DNA of 64,000 nt from positions 3,286,001 through 3,350,000 of the forward strand of contig OZ252011.1 in NCBI GenBank assembly GCA_965247355.1, written 5' to 3'. The stretch comes from RHLJ01 sp965247355 (GTDB lineage: Bacteria > Bacteroidota > Rhodothermia > Balneolales > Balneolaceae). The stretch's first letter is position 1. Each line of letters opens with the position of its first letter. The position numbers and the translations under genes are program-made. The notes under the pieces are model-generated. The model was not told the DNA's origin. It saw only the letters and a list, made by a program, of their open reading frames with translations, and did no database searches. Shown here piece by piece: positions 8,223-16,309 of the stretch.

Positions 8223-8306
8223 GCGAGAGTGGCGGAATTGGTAGACGCGCTAGATTTAGGATCTAGTATCTTAACCGATGTGGGGGTTCGAGTCCCCCCT
8301 CTCGTA
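8223..8306 (+). tRNA. tRNA-Leu (anticodon TAG)
   Basis: A complete cloverleaf can be drawn: acceptor 8223-8229 with 8299-8305 (one G-U), anticodon stem CTAGA/TCTAG with loop TTTAGGA giving anticodon TAG at 8257-8259, a variable arm typical of class II tRNA, and T arm GGGGG-TTCGAGT-CCCCC (8282-8298). The discriminator is A8306; CCA is not encoded. It reads CUA and possibly other CUN leucine codons. Confidence 0.96.
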
Positions 8307-8368
8307 CTTTCCTATCTAAACTATCCTGTTTTTTACTTATTGAATCCACAAAACAAAGCGGAGCACAC

Positions 8369-9646
8369 GTGAACATTTCTGTGAAAGAAATTACTTCTGT
8401 AGACAAAGAAGTAACCCTTAAAGCTAACCGGGAAGAACTACAGCCAAAATTCGACAAAGCCTTTAAAAAGTATCAAGGTCAGATATCACTACCTGGTTTC
8501 AGACCGGGCCGGGTTCCATTATCTCTTGTGAAGAAGAGATTTGGTAATGATATCGAGATTGAAGAAATCAATAAATACATCCAGGAAGTATTCGAAAAAG
8601 ATGTAGTAGAAGAGCTTAAGCCTGTTGGAGAAACTCAGATGATCGATTTCCAGTGGGAAAATGATGAGCTTGAAGTGGTCTTTAAAATTGGTGCAAAGCC
8701 GGAAATAGAGCTTATAGATCTCAAAAAAGCAAAAGTGAACAAGATGGTTCATGATGTTACTGATAAAGAAGTTGAAGAAGAAATTGAACGAAGTCTTGAG
8801 CGTGAAAGCAGCTGGGAAGATGTAGACGCAAAAATCACCAAAGACCATCGTGTTGTGGTTGATGTAGAATCTGTTACTCATGGTGATGTAGATGAAGATC
8901 AGACTCTTAATTTACGAGAAGAAAGCACAGCAGATTTTCTTAAAGCTCTGAAAGGACATAAAGTTGGTGATGTTGCTGAAATGAAAATGGATCATGATGA
9001 TCATAAAGATGAGATCAAGATCACAGTAAAAAAAGTTCAGAAGCCGATAAAAGCTGAATTGAATGAAGAATTCATAAAAAAGAACAGCAACGGCGAAGCA
9101 GCGAACGAAGATGAGTTCAAGAGCTTCATCAAAAGCAGAATGCAACAATATTACGACCAGACTGCTGATGACATGTTTAAGAGCGAAGTGGTTGAAACTT
9201 TAGTTGATGCGCACGATTTTGATGTGCCGGATGCATTTACCGAACAGGTTAAGAGCTCTTACGTTCAACAGCTAAAGCAACAGTATGGCGATAAACTACC
9301 AGAAGGCTTTGATGAGCAGTCATATAGAGACGAAATGTCTGAGCAAGCCAAAACTGAATCCAAGTGGTACTTCATTAGTCAAAAATTGCAAGAAACATTT
9401 GAAGATATCGAAATAAAACCCGAAGATATTGATGAGTTCATTTCCATTGAAGCTGCACGATATGGTGCAACTGTTGATCAACTCAAAGGCTATTACGCTC
9501 AAAACCCGAATATGCTCGAATCGCTCCGAAGCAGTATCAGAGAAAATAAAGTATTCGACAAACTTCAGGATGAGGTAACGATCAAAGAGTTGGACAAAGA
9601 CGCCTATCAGAAGTATCAGGAAAAGAAGTCTAAGAAAAAGAAATAA
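8369..9646 (+). CDS. tig: Trigger factor, ribosome-associated chaperone
   Basis: Folds nascent chains at the ribosome exit tunnel. The N-terminal domain carries GFRPGRVP, the ribosome-docking signature (usually GFRxGxxP), around residues 43-50. A middle PPIase (FKBP-like) region around residues 150-235 is followed by the long helical C-terminal domain, and the chain ends in a run of lysines. The 425-residue length is normal. The start is GTG at 8369 with GCGGAG at 8358-8363. It leads the tig-clpP-clpX cluster, separated from clpP by 15 bp, the order seen in many bacteria. Confidence 0.95.
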   Translation: MNISVKEITSVDKEVTLKANREELQPKFDKAFKKYQGQISLPGFRPGRVPLSLVKKRFGNDIEIEEINKYIQEVFEKDVVEELKPVGETQMIDFQWENDELEVVFKIGAKPEIELIDLKKAKVNKMVHDVTDKEVEEEIERSLERESSWEDVDAKITKDHRVVVDVESVTHGDVDEDQTLNLREESTADFLKALKGHKVGDVAEMKMDHDDHKDEIKITVKKVQKPIKAELNEEFIKKNSNGEAANEDEFKSFIKSRMQQYYDQTADDMFKSEVVETLVDAHDFDVPDAFTEQVKSSYVQQLKQQYGDKLPEGFDEQSYRDEMSEQAKTESKWYFISQKLQETFEDIEIKPEDIDEFISIEAARYGATVDQLKGYYAQNPNMLESLRSSIRENKVFDKLQDEVTIKELDKDAYQKYQEKKSKKKK

Positions 9647-9661
9647 TTCATTCAGACAGCC

Positions 9662-10315
9662 ATGATTAAGCAACCCATTTTTGAACAACCCCTTTACGAA
9701 AACAGTCACCAAGCCATAGAGAACAATTTAGTTCCAATGGTGATTGAAACTACAAGTCGTGGGGAGCGAGCCTATGATATTTACTCGCGTCTACTAAAAG
9801 ACCGGATTATCATTCTCGGGAGCGGAATAAATGATGTTGTTGCCAGTACTATTGTGGCTCAGATGTTATTCCTCGAATCTGAAGATCCTGAGAAAGATAT
9901 TAATCTGTATATCAACAGCCCGGGTGGGGTAGTGTCTTCCGGATTGGCGATTTATGACACTATGCAGCACATCAAATGTGATGTAGCTACTACTTGTATG
10001 GGTATGGCAGCAAGTATGGGCGCGGTGCTTCTTACAGCTGGTACTGCAGGAAAACGAAGCTGTCTTCCAAATGCACGTGTGATGATTCACCAGCCACTCG
10101 GAGGAGTTCAGGGTCAGGCCAGCGATATCGAAATTGAAGCAAGAGAAATCATTCGTACTAAAAAGCAGCTGAGCCAGATTATTGCTGACCATGCCGGTAA
10201 AACTCTGGAGGATATTATTAACGATTCTGATCGTAATAACTGGATGACTGCAGAGGAATCTAAAAAGTACGGATTAGTTGATAATGTGATAGCAAGAGCA
10301 CAGCCTGCTAAATAG
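9662..10315 (+). CDS. clpP: ATP-dependent Clp protease proteolytic subunit
   Basis: Serine peptidase that forms the 14-mer degradation chamber and works with ClpX. Catalytic Ser118 lies in MAASMGAV, His143 in MIHQPLGG, and the third member is an Asp in the NDSDR segment near the C-terminus. An N-terminal stretch of about 25 residues precedes the mature start region, as in ClpP with a processed propeptide. It lies between tig and clpX, with 27 bp to clpX, so the three probably share a transcript. Confidence 0.97.
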   Translation: MIKQPIFEQPLYENSHQAIENNLVPMVIETTSRGERAYDIYSRLLKDRIIILGSGINDVVASTIVAQMLFLESEDPEKDINLYINSPGGVVSSGLAIYDTMQHIKCDVATTCMGMAASMGAVLLTAGTAGKRSCLPNARVMIHQPLGGVQGQASDIEIEAREIIRTKKQLSQIIADHAGKTLEDIINDSDRNNWMTAEESKKYGLVDNVIARAQPAK

Positions 10316-10342
10316 TCAGATTTTTATTAGTTTTAGAGGAAA

Positions 10343-11596
10343 ATGAGCGAAAACGAAAAAAATAACGACATTGTAAACTGTTCGTTCTGCGGACGCTCCA
10401 GCCTCGAAGTGAACAGTATGGTTGCAGGTCCTGGCGTTTATGTTTGCGACCGATGTGTGGAAGATGCATCCAGCATTATTAAAAGCGATTTAGCTTCTCT
10501 GGCCCGTCGCCGTGAAAAAACGTATAAGCCTCTTCTTAAGCCTGTCGAAATTAAAGCGAAACTCGATGAATATGTAATCGGGCAGGAGCAGGCCAAAAAG
10601 ACGCTATCTGTAGCGGTATACAATCACTACAAGAGAATCAGCAATGAAAGCCTTGAGCTGGATGACACGCTGATTGAAAAAAGCAATATTGCTTTACTTG
10701 GACCAACAGGAAGTGGAAAAACGTTACTTGCTCGTACGCTTGCGAAAGTGATTGATGTCCCTTTCACCATTGCAGATGCAACGGTTCTTACAGAAGCTGG
10801 TTACGTTGGCGAAGATGTTGAAAGTATTTTAAGCAATTTGCTACAGGCCGCTGATTATGATGTAGAGCGAGCTAAGCGCGGTATCGTTTATATTGATGAA
10901 GTGGACAAAGTTGCTCGTAAAAGTGATAATCCTTCCATTACCAGAGATGTTAGTGGTGAAGGAGTTCAGCAAGCTTTATTAAAGATTTTAGAAGGAACGG
11001 TTGCGAATATTCCACCAAAAGGAGGAAGAAAGCATCCCGAGCAAAGCTTTATTCAATTAGATACCTCAAATATTCTCTTTATTTGCGGTGGTGCTTTTGC
11101 CGGATTGGAAGAAATTATTTCCCGCAGACTTTCAACCAGTGCGATGGGTTTTCATACCAAAGAACAGGTTAAGTTTGATAAAGAGGACCCGGAAATTTTT
11201 ACCTATATCGAGCCGGAAGATCTCCAGCAGTTTGGGTTAATTCCTGAATTGATTGGTCGAATTCCTGTAATCAGCGGATTGCATGAACTTTCGGATGAAG
11301 CATTGCTTGACATCCTTCAAACGCCAAAAAATGCTATTGTAAAACAGTATAAGAAGCTGTTCAAGATGGAGAGTGTTGAACTTGAATTTGAAGATGAAGC
11401 TCTGAAAGCGATCGTTAAAAAAGCGAAAGCCAGAAAAACCGGAGCCCGTGGACTTCGATCTATTCTTGAAGCATCTATGCTTGATATTATGTTTACACTT
11501 CCATCCATGAAAAATGTGAAGAAGTGCATCATTACAAAAGAAACGATCGAGAAGAAAGCTCCTCCTGTTTACGAGAAGCAGAAAGCTTCCGCTTGA
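10343..11596 (+). CDS. clpX: ATP-dependent Clp protease ATP-binding subunit ClpX
   Basis: AAA+ unfoldase that feeds proteins to ClpP. The N-terminal zinc-binding domain has the four cysteines CSFC (13 and 16) and CDRC. GPTGSGKT is Walker A and YIDEVDK Walker B. The start is ATG 10343 with GAGGA just upstream. The 417-residue length is typical. An intrinsic terminator follows at 11602, which ends the tig-clpP-clpX unit. Confidence 0.97.
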   Translation: MSENEKNNDIVNCSFCGRSSLEVNSMVAGPGVYVCDRCVEDASSIIKSDLASLARRREKTYKPLLKPVEIKAKLDEYVIGQEQAKKTLSVAVYNHYKRISNESLELDDTLIEKSNIALLGPTGSGKTLLARTLAKVIDVPFTIADATVLTEAGYVGEDVESILSNLLQAADYDVERAKRGIVYIDEVDKVARKSDNPSITRDVSGEGVQQALLKILEGTVANIPPKGGRKHPEQSFIQLDTSNILFICGGAFAGLEEIISRRLSTSAMGFHTKEQVKFDKEDPEIFTYIEPEDLQQFGLIPELIGRIPVISGLHELSDEALLDILQTPKNAIVKQYKKLFKMESVELEFEDEALKAIVKKAKARKTGARGLRSILEASMLDIMFTLPSMKNVKKCIITKETIEKKAPPVYEKQKASA

Positions 11597-11601
11597 GTTT
11601 G

Positions 11602-11631
11602 AAAGTCAGTACTACAAATGCTGACTTTTTT
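11602..11631 (+). terminator. Intrinsic terminator of clpX
   Basis: AAAGTCAG (11602-11609) pairs with CTGACTTT (11621-11628), followed by more T residues to 11631. It starts six bases past the clpX stop. Confidence 0.8.
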
Positions 11632-11654
11632 GTTTTAGGGGATCCCTTCCGCTT
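11631..11654 (+). repeat. Left copy of imperfect 24-bp direct repeat
   Basis: TGTTTTAGGGGATCCCTTCC and the next four bases match 12213-12236 at 21 of 24 positions. The two copies bracket the small lipoprotein gene and the palindromic element at 12125. Each copy also directly follows a terminator T-run. Confidence 0.5.
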
Positions 11655-11715
11655 ATCTTTAGTTCATTGGAGAGAACCAAAGGATAACATTTATCAAATA
11701 GTCAGGAGCATTAAA

Positions 11716-12108
11716 ATGATCAAAAATAAAATAGTATTAATCTACATTGCATTTATAGTATTAATCTACAGTGCATGTACATTTGGAACTACAGACCCGG
11801 ATCCCATTCCTCAAACGAAAGTACTATCGATAAACCTTTATCCAGACACAGTTGCCGTTGGGGATACAGTGCTAATTCATTGCATCATTGAAGATAGTTT
11901 AGATATACGTTTTAAATTCTATTGGGGCTTCGGTAGCCCCATACCTGTAAATGGGACTATACATGGAAGTAAAATTAGGTATAAAGCTAAAAGTACTTCC
12001 GATATCCCTGGAGTTGTTGAAGATGTAGCTACAGTAGTAAGGATAGATAATGGATCAATGGATTCGGTTTCAATTACAAAGGTATTCAGAATACCAATAA
12101 TTAATTAA
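11716..12108 (+). CDS. Small lipoprotein of unknown function
   Basis: I do not recognise a family. The start is ATG 11716, supported by AGGAG at 11704-11708; the same frame is open further upstream inside clpX but has no leader there. A hydrophobic leader ends at IYSAC, a plausible lipobox, followed by about 110 mostly beta-prone residues (SINLYPDTVAVGDTVLIHC, then KFYWGFG) that resemble an Ig-like or bacterial big-type fold. It sits alone between the clpX terminator and a second terminator at 12194 and is bracketed by an imperfect direct repeat, which suggests a late insertion. Confidence 0.65.
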   Translation: MIKNKIVLIYIAFIVLIYSACTFGTTDPDPIPQTKVLSINLYPDTVAVGDTVLIHCIIEDSLDIRFKFYWGFGSPIPVNGTIHGSKIRYKAKSTSDIPGVVEDVATVVRIDNGSMDSVSITKVFRIPIIN

Positions 12109-12124
12109 TATCAAATTTAACCTC

Positions 12125-12169
12125 GTTCCGAACGTCTCGTTCGGAATGCAGTCCGGAAGCTCTAGCTTC
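12125..12169. repeat. REP-like palindromic element (two hairpins)
   Basis: GTTCCGAACG (12125-12134) pairs with CGTTCGGAAT (12138-12147) around TCT, 9 bp perfect. It is followed by GAAGCT-CT-AGCTTC (12156-12169), a second perfect short hairpin. Such paired palindromes recur in many bacterial genomes and are moved by REP-associated tyrosine transposases. Only one copy is seen in this window, so the repeat status is inferred. Confidence 0.5.
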
Positions 12170-12193
12170 TATAAAAAGAAAATGAGAGACAGG

Positions 12194-12217
12194 GTTTCCC
12201 CTTGGAAACTTTTGTTT
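12194..12217 (+). terminator. Intrinsic terminator after the small lipoprotein region
   Basis: GTTTCC-CCTT-GGAAAC (12194-12209) is followed by TTTTGTTTT. It is 50 bp before the histidine-kinase start. Confidence 0.65.
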
Positions 12218-12236
12218 TAGGTGATTCCTTCCTCTT
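12213..12236 (+). repeat. Right copy of imperfect 24-bp direct repeat
   Basis: TGTTTTAGGTGATTCCTTCC and the next four bases match the copy at 11631-11654 with three mismatches. See the left copy. Confidence 0.5.
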
Positions 12237-12266
12237 CACTATATTGCCAATCAACTAAATCACGTT

Positions 12267-13568
12267 ATGAATCTCTTCGCACAATCCGGCTGGATTAAGC
12301 TTTTACTGATTATCTTTCTTCTCCTTTTAGGAGCAGGGTCCTTGGTATACAATAACTATCTGGTAGGTAAGATTCTAAATCAGGAACGGGTAAGTGTTGA
12401 GCTCTGGGCGAAAGCAATCGAGTTTAATGCCCTGCCTGTACATCAACAAGCAAGTGCACAGCTGATTGATGTTGCGATTGCACTACAGCAGAACACAGAG
12501 GTATCGGATAGTTTAGTTGAGAAATTATTTGAGGTAGAAAGCCTTCGCAGTTCCCGTGATTTTGTAACTGATGAACTCATTCTTGATGAAGCCGGTAATT
12601 TTAAAGTACCCGCTGTCTTGGTCGATTCAAATGATGTGCTTCTTGGTTACCGGAATGTTGAGGTCTCCGCACTCAAAACTCTCGAAGATAGCCTGGAGTT
12701 AGTGAAGGATTTAAAAAGCTACAATCCCCCTGTTAAAATCGTGATTGGGGATGAAAACCGGGAATTGGCTCAGTTTGTTTACTATGGAGAAAGTCCTACG
12801 GTGCGTCTGCTGAGATTCTTTCCTTACATTCAAATAGTAATTTTGAGCTTATTGTTGGGTATCGGATACACTACCTATAAAAGCATTACCCGAACCGAGC
12901 AATCTAATCTTTGGGTTGGGATGGCAAAAGAGGCAGCACATCAATTGGGAACTCCGATATCAAGTTTATATGGTTGGATTCATTTGTTTAAGGATGAATA
13001 TGGTGAAGATGAATCTGCTTCAAAATTAATTACAGAAATTGAAAATGATGTACAGCGTCTGAGTGATGTAGCAGAGCGCTTTGGGAAAATAGGTTCCTCT
13101 CCGGAATTGAAGGAAGTAGATATACAGCCCAGCCTGGATGAAGCGGTTAATTATATGGAACGACGTTTACCAAAACTTGGGAAAGGTGTGGAAGTAAGAA
13201 AATCATTGAATGCGGAGGCGAAGGTCAGTCTTAACCCTGAACTATTTCAGTGGGCGATTGAAAACCTCGTTAAGAATGCGATGGATGCTCTCAACAAAAA
13301 TGATAAGAATGCTTTTATCGCAATTAGTTCGGAAGTGAAAGGACCTGATGTAATAATTGATATCGAGGATTCCGGGAGTGGAATAGAACTCAATCAGTTT
13401 AAGACGGTATTTCGCCCTGGCTTTAGTACAAAAAAGAGAGGTTGGGGGCTTGGGTTAAGCCTTACCAAAAGAATTATTGAAGAGTATCATTCCGGTAAGG
13501 TTTTTGTGCTTAAGTCGGAAGTTGGGAAAGGAACTACAATGAGGATTACCCTAACGGCTCAGACTTAA
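12267..13568 (+). CDS. Membrane-bound sensor histidine kinase
   Basis: Two-component sensor. A transmembrane segment near residues 9-30 and another near 186-206 bracket a periplasmic region of about 155 residues with no recognised ligand domain. The cytoplasmic part has an H-box AAHQLGTP with phospho-acceptor His225, then N-box ENLVKNAMDAL, G1 DSGSGI and G2 GWGLGLSL of the HATPase domain. No PAS or HAMP domain is obvious. No response regulator is adjacent, so it is an orphan here. It ends 3 bp from the convergent ECF sigma gene. Confidence 0.9.
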   Translation: MNLFAQSGWIKLLLIIFLLLLGAGSLVYNNYLVGKILNQERVSVELWAKAIEFNALPVHQQASAQLIDVAIALQQNTEVSDSLVEKLFEVESLRSSRDFVTDELILDEAGNFKVPAVLVDSNDVLLGYRNVEVSALKTLEDSLELVKDLKSYNPPVKIVIGDENRELAQFVYYGESPTVRLLRFFPYIQIVILSLLLGIGYTTYKSITRTEQSNLWVGMAKEAAHQLGTPISSLYGWIHLFKDEYGEDESASKLITEIENDVQRLSDVAERFGKIGSSPELKEVDIQPSLDEAVNYMERRLPKLGKGVEVRKSLNAEAKVSLNPELFQWAIENLVKNAMDALNKNDKNAFIAISSEVKGPDVIIDIEDSGSGIELNQFKTVFRPGFSTKKRGWGLGLSLTKRIIEEYHSGKVFVLKSEVGKGTTMRITLTAQT

Positions 13569-13571
13569 ATC

Positions 13572-14138
13572 CTAATCGTCGGTATAACCCCTTTTCTTAG
13601 CGTATTCGTAAAGCTCGGTCTTAAGTAGATTTCTGCCACGATGTAGTCTTGACCTAATTGTACCAATTGGAACATCCAACATGTTAGAAATCTCTTCATA
13701 GGTAAATCCATCCACATCACATAAAAGAACTACCGTTCTGAAATCTTCCGGGAGTTTAGCTAAGGCCTTAGAAAAATTGTCATCCATCAAATCCCTAAAG
13801 ATAAGATGCTCTAGATCGGAAGTGTCTGTTCGCTCAGCGCGAATATTTTCATAGAACGAGGAGACCTCATCGTAATCAACTTGCTGCGGCTTCTTTAAGT
13901 TTTTTCGATAGTTATTTATGAATGAATTCTTGAGAATTCTGAAAAGCCATGCTTTGGCATTCGTTCCCTTTTCATAACTGTCAAAAAATCGAAATGCTTT
14001 TACAATTGTATCCTGAACAAGATCCTCGGAATCGCTTGGGTCCGATGTTAATCTAAGACCAAAATTATATAGCGAATCTAAGTGAGGAATTATCTCATCA
14101 TTAAACTCTTGTTGTTTTTTTTTATGATTCTTGCTCAA
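13572..14138 (-). CDS. ECF-family RNA polymerase sigma factor
   Basis: Alternative sigma factor of the extracytoplasmic-function type. Region 2 is visible in DSEDLVQDTIVKAFRFFDSY and AWLFRILKNSFINNYRK, region 4 in LPEDFRTVVLLCDVDGFTYE and IGTIRSRLHRGRNLL. The acidic and variable linker between them is normal. The start is TTG at 14138 with a weak AGGG upstream; no later Met gives a full region 2. No anti-sigma gene is adjacent. The group resembles the broadly acting SigE/RpoE-like factors with conserved DVDGFTYEEI. Confidence 0.92.
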   Translation of the reverse strand: MSKNHKKKQQEFNDEIIPHLDSLYNFGLRLTSDPSDSEDLVQDTIVKAFRFFDSYEKGTNAKAWLFRILKNSFINNYRKNLKKPQQVDYDEVSSFYENIRAERTDTSDLEHLIFRDLMDDNFSKALAKLPEDFRTVVLLCDVDGFTYEEISNMLDVPIGTIRSRLHRGRNLLKTELYEYAKKRGYTDD

Positions 14139-14292
14139 ATTTTACCCTTCTAAAATAATATAATACCAAGTACGTCAATTTTTAATACTTATGTAAACTA
14201 TTTTCTGAAAATTAATAATAATTCAACACTATTATAACTAACTAAGCCCCAATAGGATAATAGAAATTTTTGATGAGCAAGGTTGTTATAGC

Positions 14293-15021
14293 CTAAGCTC
14301 CAAGGAAACTAATCACTAAAACATCATACAGTGCGTGTGTCCATGCAGCTACGCCAAAGCCTCTCCAGATATATAATCCATTTAAAATCAGCCCGAATAG
14401 AAAACGATATGCAAATGAGCTGAAAGTAAAAAGGTCTCCCATCGAACCAATATAATGTACTGCGCTAAAGAGAAGCGCTGAGAGCGTTACTGCCGCAATG
14501 ATTGCCGCCCATTTTTTCCCAAAAACTTTATTGAATAGAAGTACAAGCAAGGAAACCAGAATAACCCTGAAAAAAAGTTCTTCATACAATCCAGCACCCA
14601 GTGAAAGTGCCAGTTTTTGTAAATAGGAAAGCGATTGAATTGGATCACTGGCGCTCATATTAAAGATCAGTGAAACAAGGGTATTGCTAATGAATGCAAC
14701 TACGACTGCATAGATCAGGCATTCGACCAACATAATTGGGAAATAGGAAAACTTAAGTTCTTTAAGACGTTCCCGTTCTTTATAAAGAATAAAAAAACCA
14801 AGCAACATCATCACCAGTAGAGAGAATGAAATTGCATTAACTCCAAAATAAGTGAAGAGCGATTTCATCCACACATCCACACTTATTCGCACAATGTGCT
14901 CAGCATTAGGCTGGGAGATAAGAATTAAGCCTTCATAGATAAGAAAGAGAGGGAGACTTAAAAGGAAGCTGTAAAGCAATGTATGCGTGTTGGAGAAATA
15001 TTGCTTTACAGGATTGTTCAT
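14293..15021 (-). CDS. CPBP family intramembrane glutamic/metallo-protease
   Basis: Polytopic membrane protein with the three CPBP (Abi/CAAX protease) motifs: EELFFR, FSAVHY and HALYD, which supply the Glu and His residues of the active site within the membrane. About six to eight hydrophobic segments are visible over 242 residues. It is the last gene of a tight minus-strand operon and its start overlaps the stop of the LysM gene by 1 bp. The natural substrate is unknown; members act in prenyl-protein processing, bacteriocin immunity or signalling. Confidence 0.88.
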   Translation of the reverse strand: MNNPVKQYFSNTHTLLYSFLLSLPLFLIYEGLILISQPNAEHIVRISVDVWMKSLFTYFGVNAISFSLLVMMLLGFFILYKERERLKELKFSYFPIMLVECLIYAVVVAFISNTLVSLIFNMSASDPIQSLSYLQKLALSLGAGLYEELFFRVILVSLLVLLFNKVFGKKWAAIIAAVTLSALLFSAVHYIGSMGDLFTFSSFAYRFLFGLILNGLYIWRGFGVAAWTHALYDVLVISFLGA

Positions 15022-15983
15022 TAGCTCTCAGTATAAATAGAAACCGTTGGATTAGTAATTGATTCGAGGCCTAATATTCGGAAAGCCTGAGCAGAAAGTT
15101 TCAAACCCGATTCTGTTATTCGATCATTAATCCTAACATAAATACCACTTTTTGTCTCAGGATTCTCAATATAGATAATGGTTCCGAGAGCAATATTAGA
15201 ATGAGCGGCCGTAAGTTCTTTTGGGTCATATAATTCACCGTTTGTGGTTGTGTTTCCAAGTTCGCTTGAGTTATAGGAAGATACTCCCACAGACCCCAAA
15301 TCCTGAAGCGATGCCTTATTCTCATATGGATTATCATAAGAGCGCGAAGGAGGAAGTAACACGGTAATTTTTTGATTCCGGTCCAGAGCTGCAATATTTA
15401 CATCAGGATTTAATTCCTGAAGCTCACGTTGAGTCATTTTAAACTTTTCCAGAATAGAAGTTGAGTTTTCTCCGCTTTGAACAGTATAAACTGCGAATGA
15501 CCCCTGAGGTTGAGATTCCTCAGAAAATTCTGAAGCTGATGGAGCTACACTATCTACTAATTTACGAACACTTAACTGCTGCCCAATACTTATCAGATCA
15601 CTATTCAGGTTGTTTAATGACTTTAATTCCTGAACGGTCATACTGTGCTGGCGCGCAATAACGGTGAGATTATCACCACTTTTTACTGTGTAGTAAGTAT
15701 TTTCTTGTGGGGGCGAAATCTCAATTAAAGATTTTGCAGGTGCTTCTGTAGACGATGGTTGATCGCCGGCTGTGGTGTAATACACAAGTTCATCGCCGAT
15801 AGAAATAGCATTATCGGTTAAGTTATTCCACTGTTGTAACTCAGCTACAGTTACATTCAGAAGTTTAGAAATTCCATACAGTGTTTCGCCTTGTTTAACC
15901 GTGTACGATTGCTGTTCCTGAGCTGAAAGAGAAATGCTCAATAAAAATATGATTCCAAAAAAAGTGGGGATAAACTTCATCAT
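15021..15983 (-). CDS. Secreted protein with three LysM domains and a RlpA-like double-psi barrel
   Basis: After a signal peptide (residues 1-21) three LysM repeats start at YTVKQGETLYGISK, YTVKSGDNLTVIAR and YTVQSGENSTSILEKF, which bind peptidoglycan. The C-terminal 90 residues (TNGELYDPKELTAAHSNI, then GIYVRINDRI) have the signature of RlpA/expansin-like double-psi beta-barrels, which in RlpA act as a lytic transglycosylase on denuded glycan. The third LysM is more divergent. Role: cell-wall remodelling or division, inferred. It overlaps both neighbours by 1 bp. Confidence 0.85.
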   Translation of the reverse strand: MMKFIPTFFGIIFLLSISLSAQEQQSYTVKQGETLYGISKLLNVTVAELQQWNNLTDNAISIGDELVYYTTAGDQPSSTEAPAKSLIEISPPQENTYYTVKSGDNLTVIARQHSMTVQELKSLNNLNSDLISIGQQLSVRKLVDSVAPSASEFSEESQPQGSFAVYTVQSGENSTSILEKFKMTQRELQELNPDVNIAALDRNQKITVLLPPSRSYDNPYENKASLQDLGSVGVSSYNSSELGNTTTNGELYDPKELTAAHSNIALGTIIYIENPETKSGIYVRINDRITESGLKLSAQAFRILGLESITNPTVSIYTES

Positions 15984-16309
15984 TAGTCTTCCATTTCTAG
16001 TTCCAGAGCAAGTAATGCGCCCTGAAGTTCCGATTTAGCATGTTGATCTTTTGCCTGTTCAGCAACTTTGATCCCTTTCTTATAGGTGTCCAGCGCCTTT
16101 TTGTTCTCATCTATTTCAGTATACAATTTAGCAAGATGATAATAAACGCCAGTATAGCTGGGATCAGTATCCACAATACTTTCAAAAAGAAGTCGGGCTT
16201 TAGCGTCCTGACCTATTTTGATTAACTCCAAAGCCAGGGCAAACTTTGAAAAAGAATCATTGGGATTCTCTTTAACTCGTGCTGCCAGTGTTGGAATTTT
16301 TGAACTCAC
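15983..16309 (-). CDS. Small tetratricopeptide-repeat protein
   Basis: 108 residues with about two TPR units: LALELIKIGQDAKARLLFES and YYHLAKLYTEIDENKKALDT. There is no signal peptide, so it is probably a cytosolic scaffold. The start is GTG at 16309, which shares one base with the aroC stop (TAGTG), implying coupled translation. Function unknown. Confidence 0.8.
   Translation of the reverse strand: MSSKIPTLAARVKENPNDSFSKFALALELIKIGQDAKARLLFESIVDTDPSYTGVYYHLAKLYTEIDENKKALDTYKKGIKVAEQAKDQHAKSELQGALLALELEMED

Noticed and set aside
11524..11715. Upstream extension of the small lipoprotein frame into clpX
   Set aside because: It overlaps clpX and its terminator; the lipoprotein leader and AGGAG support the start at 11716.
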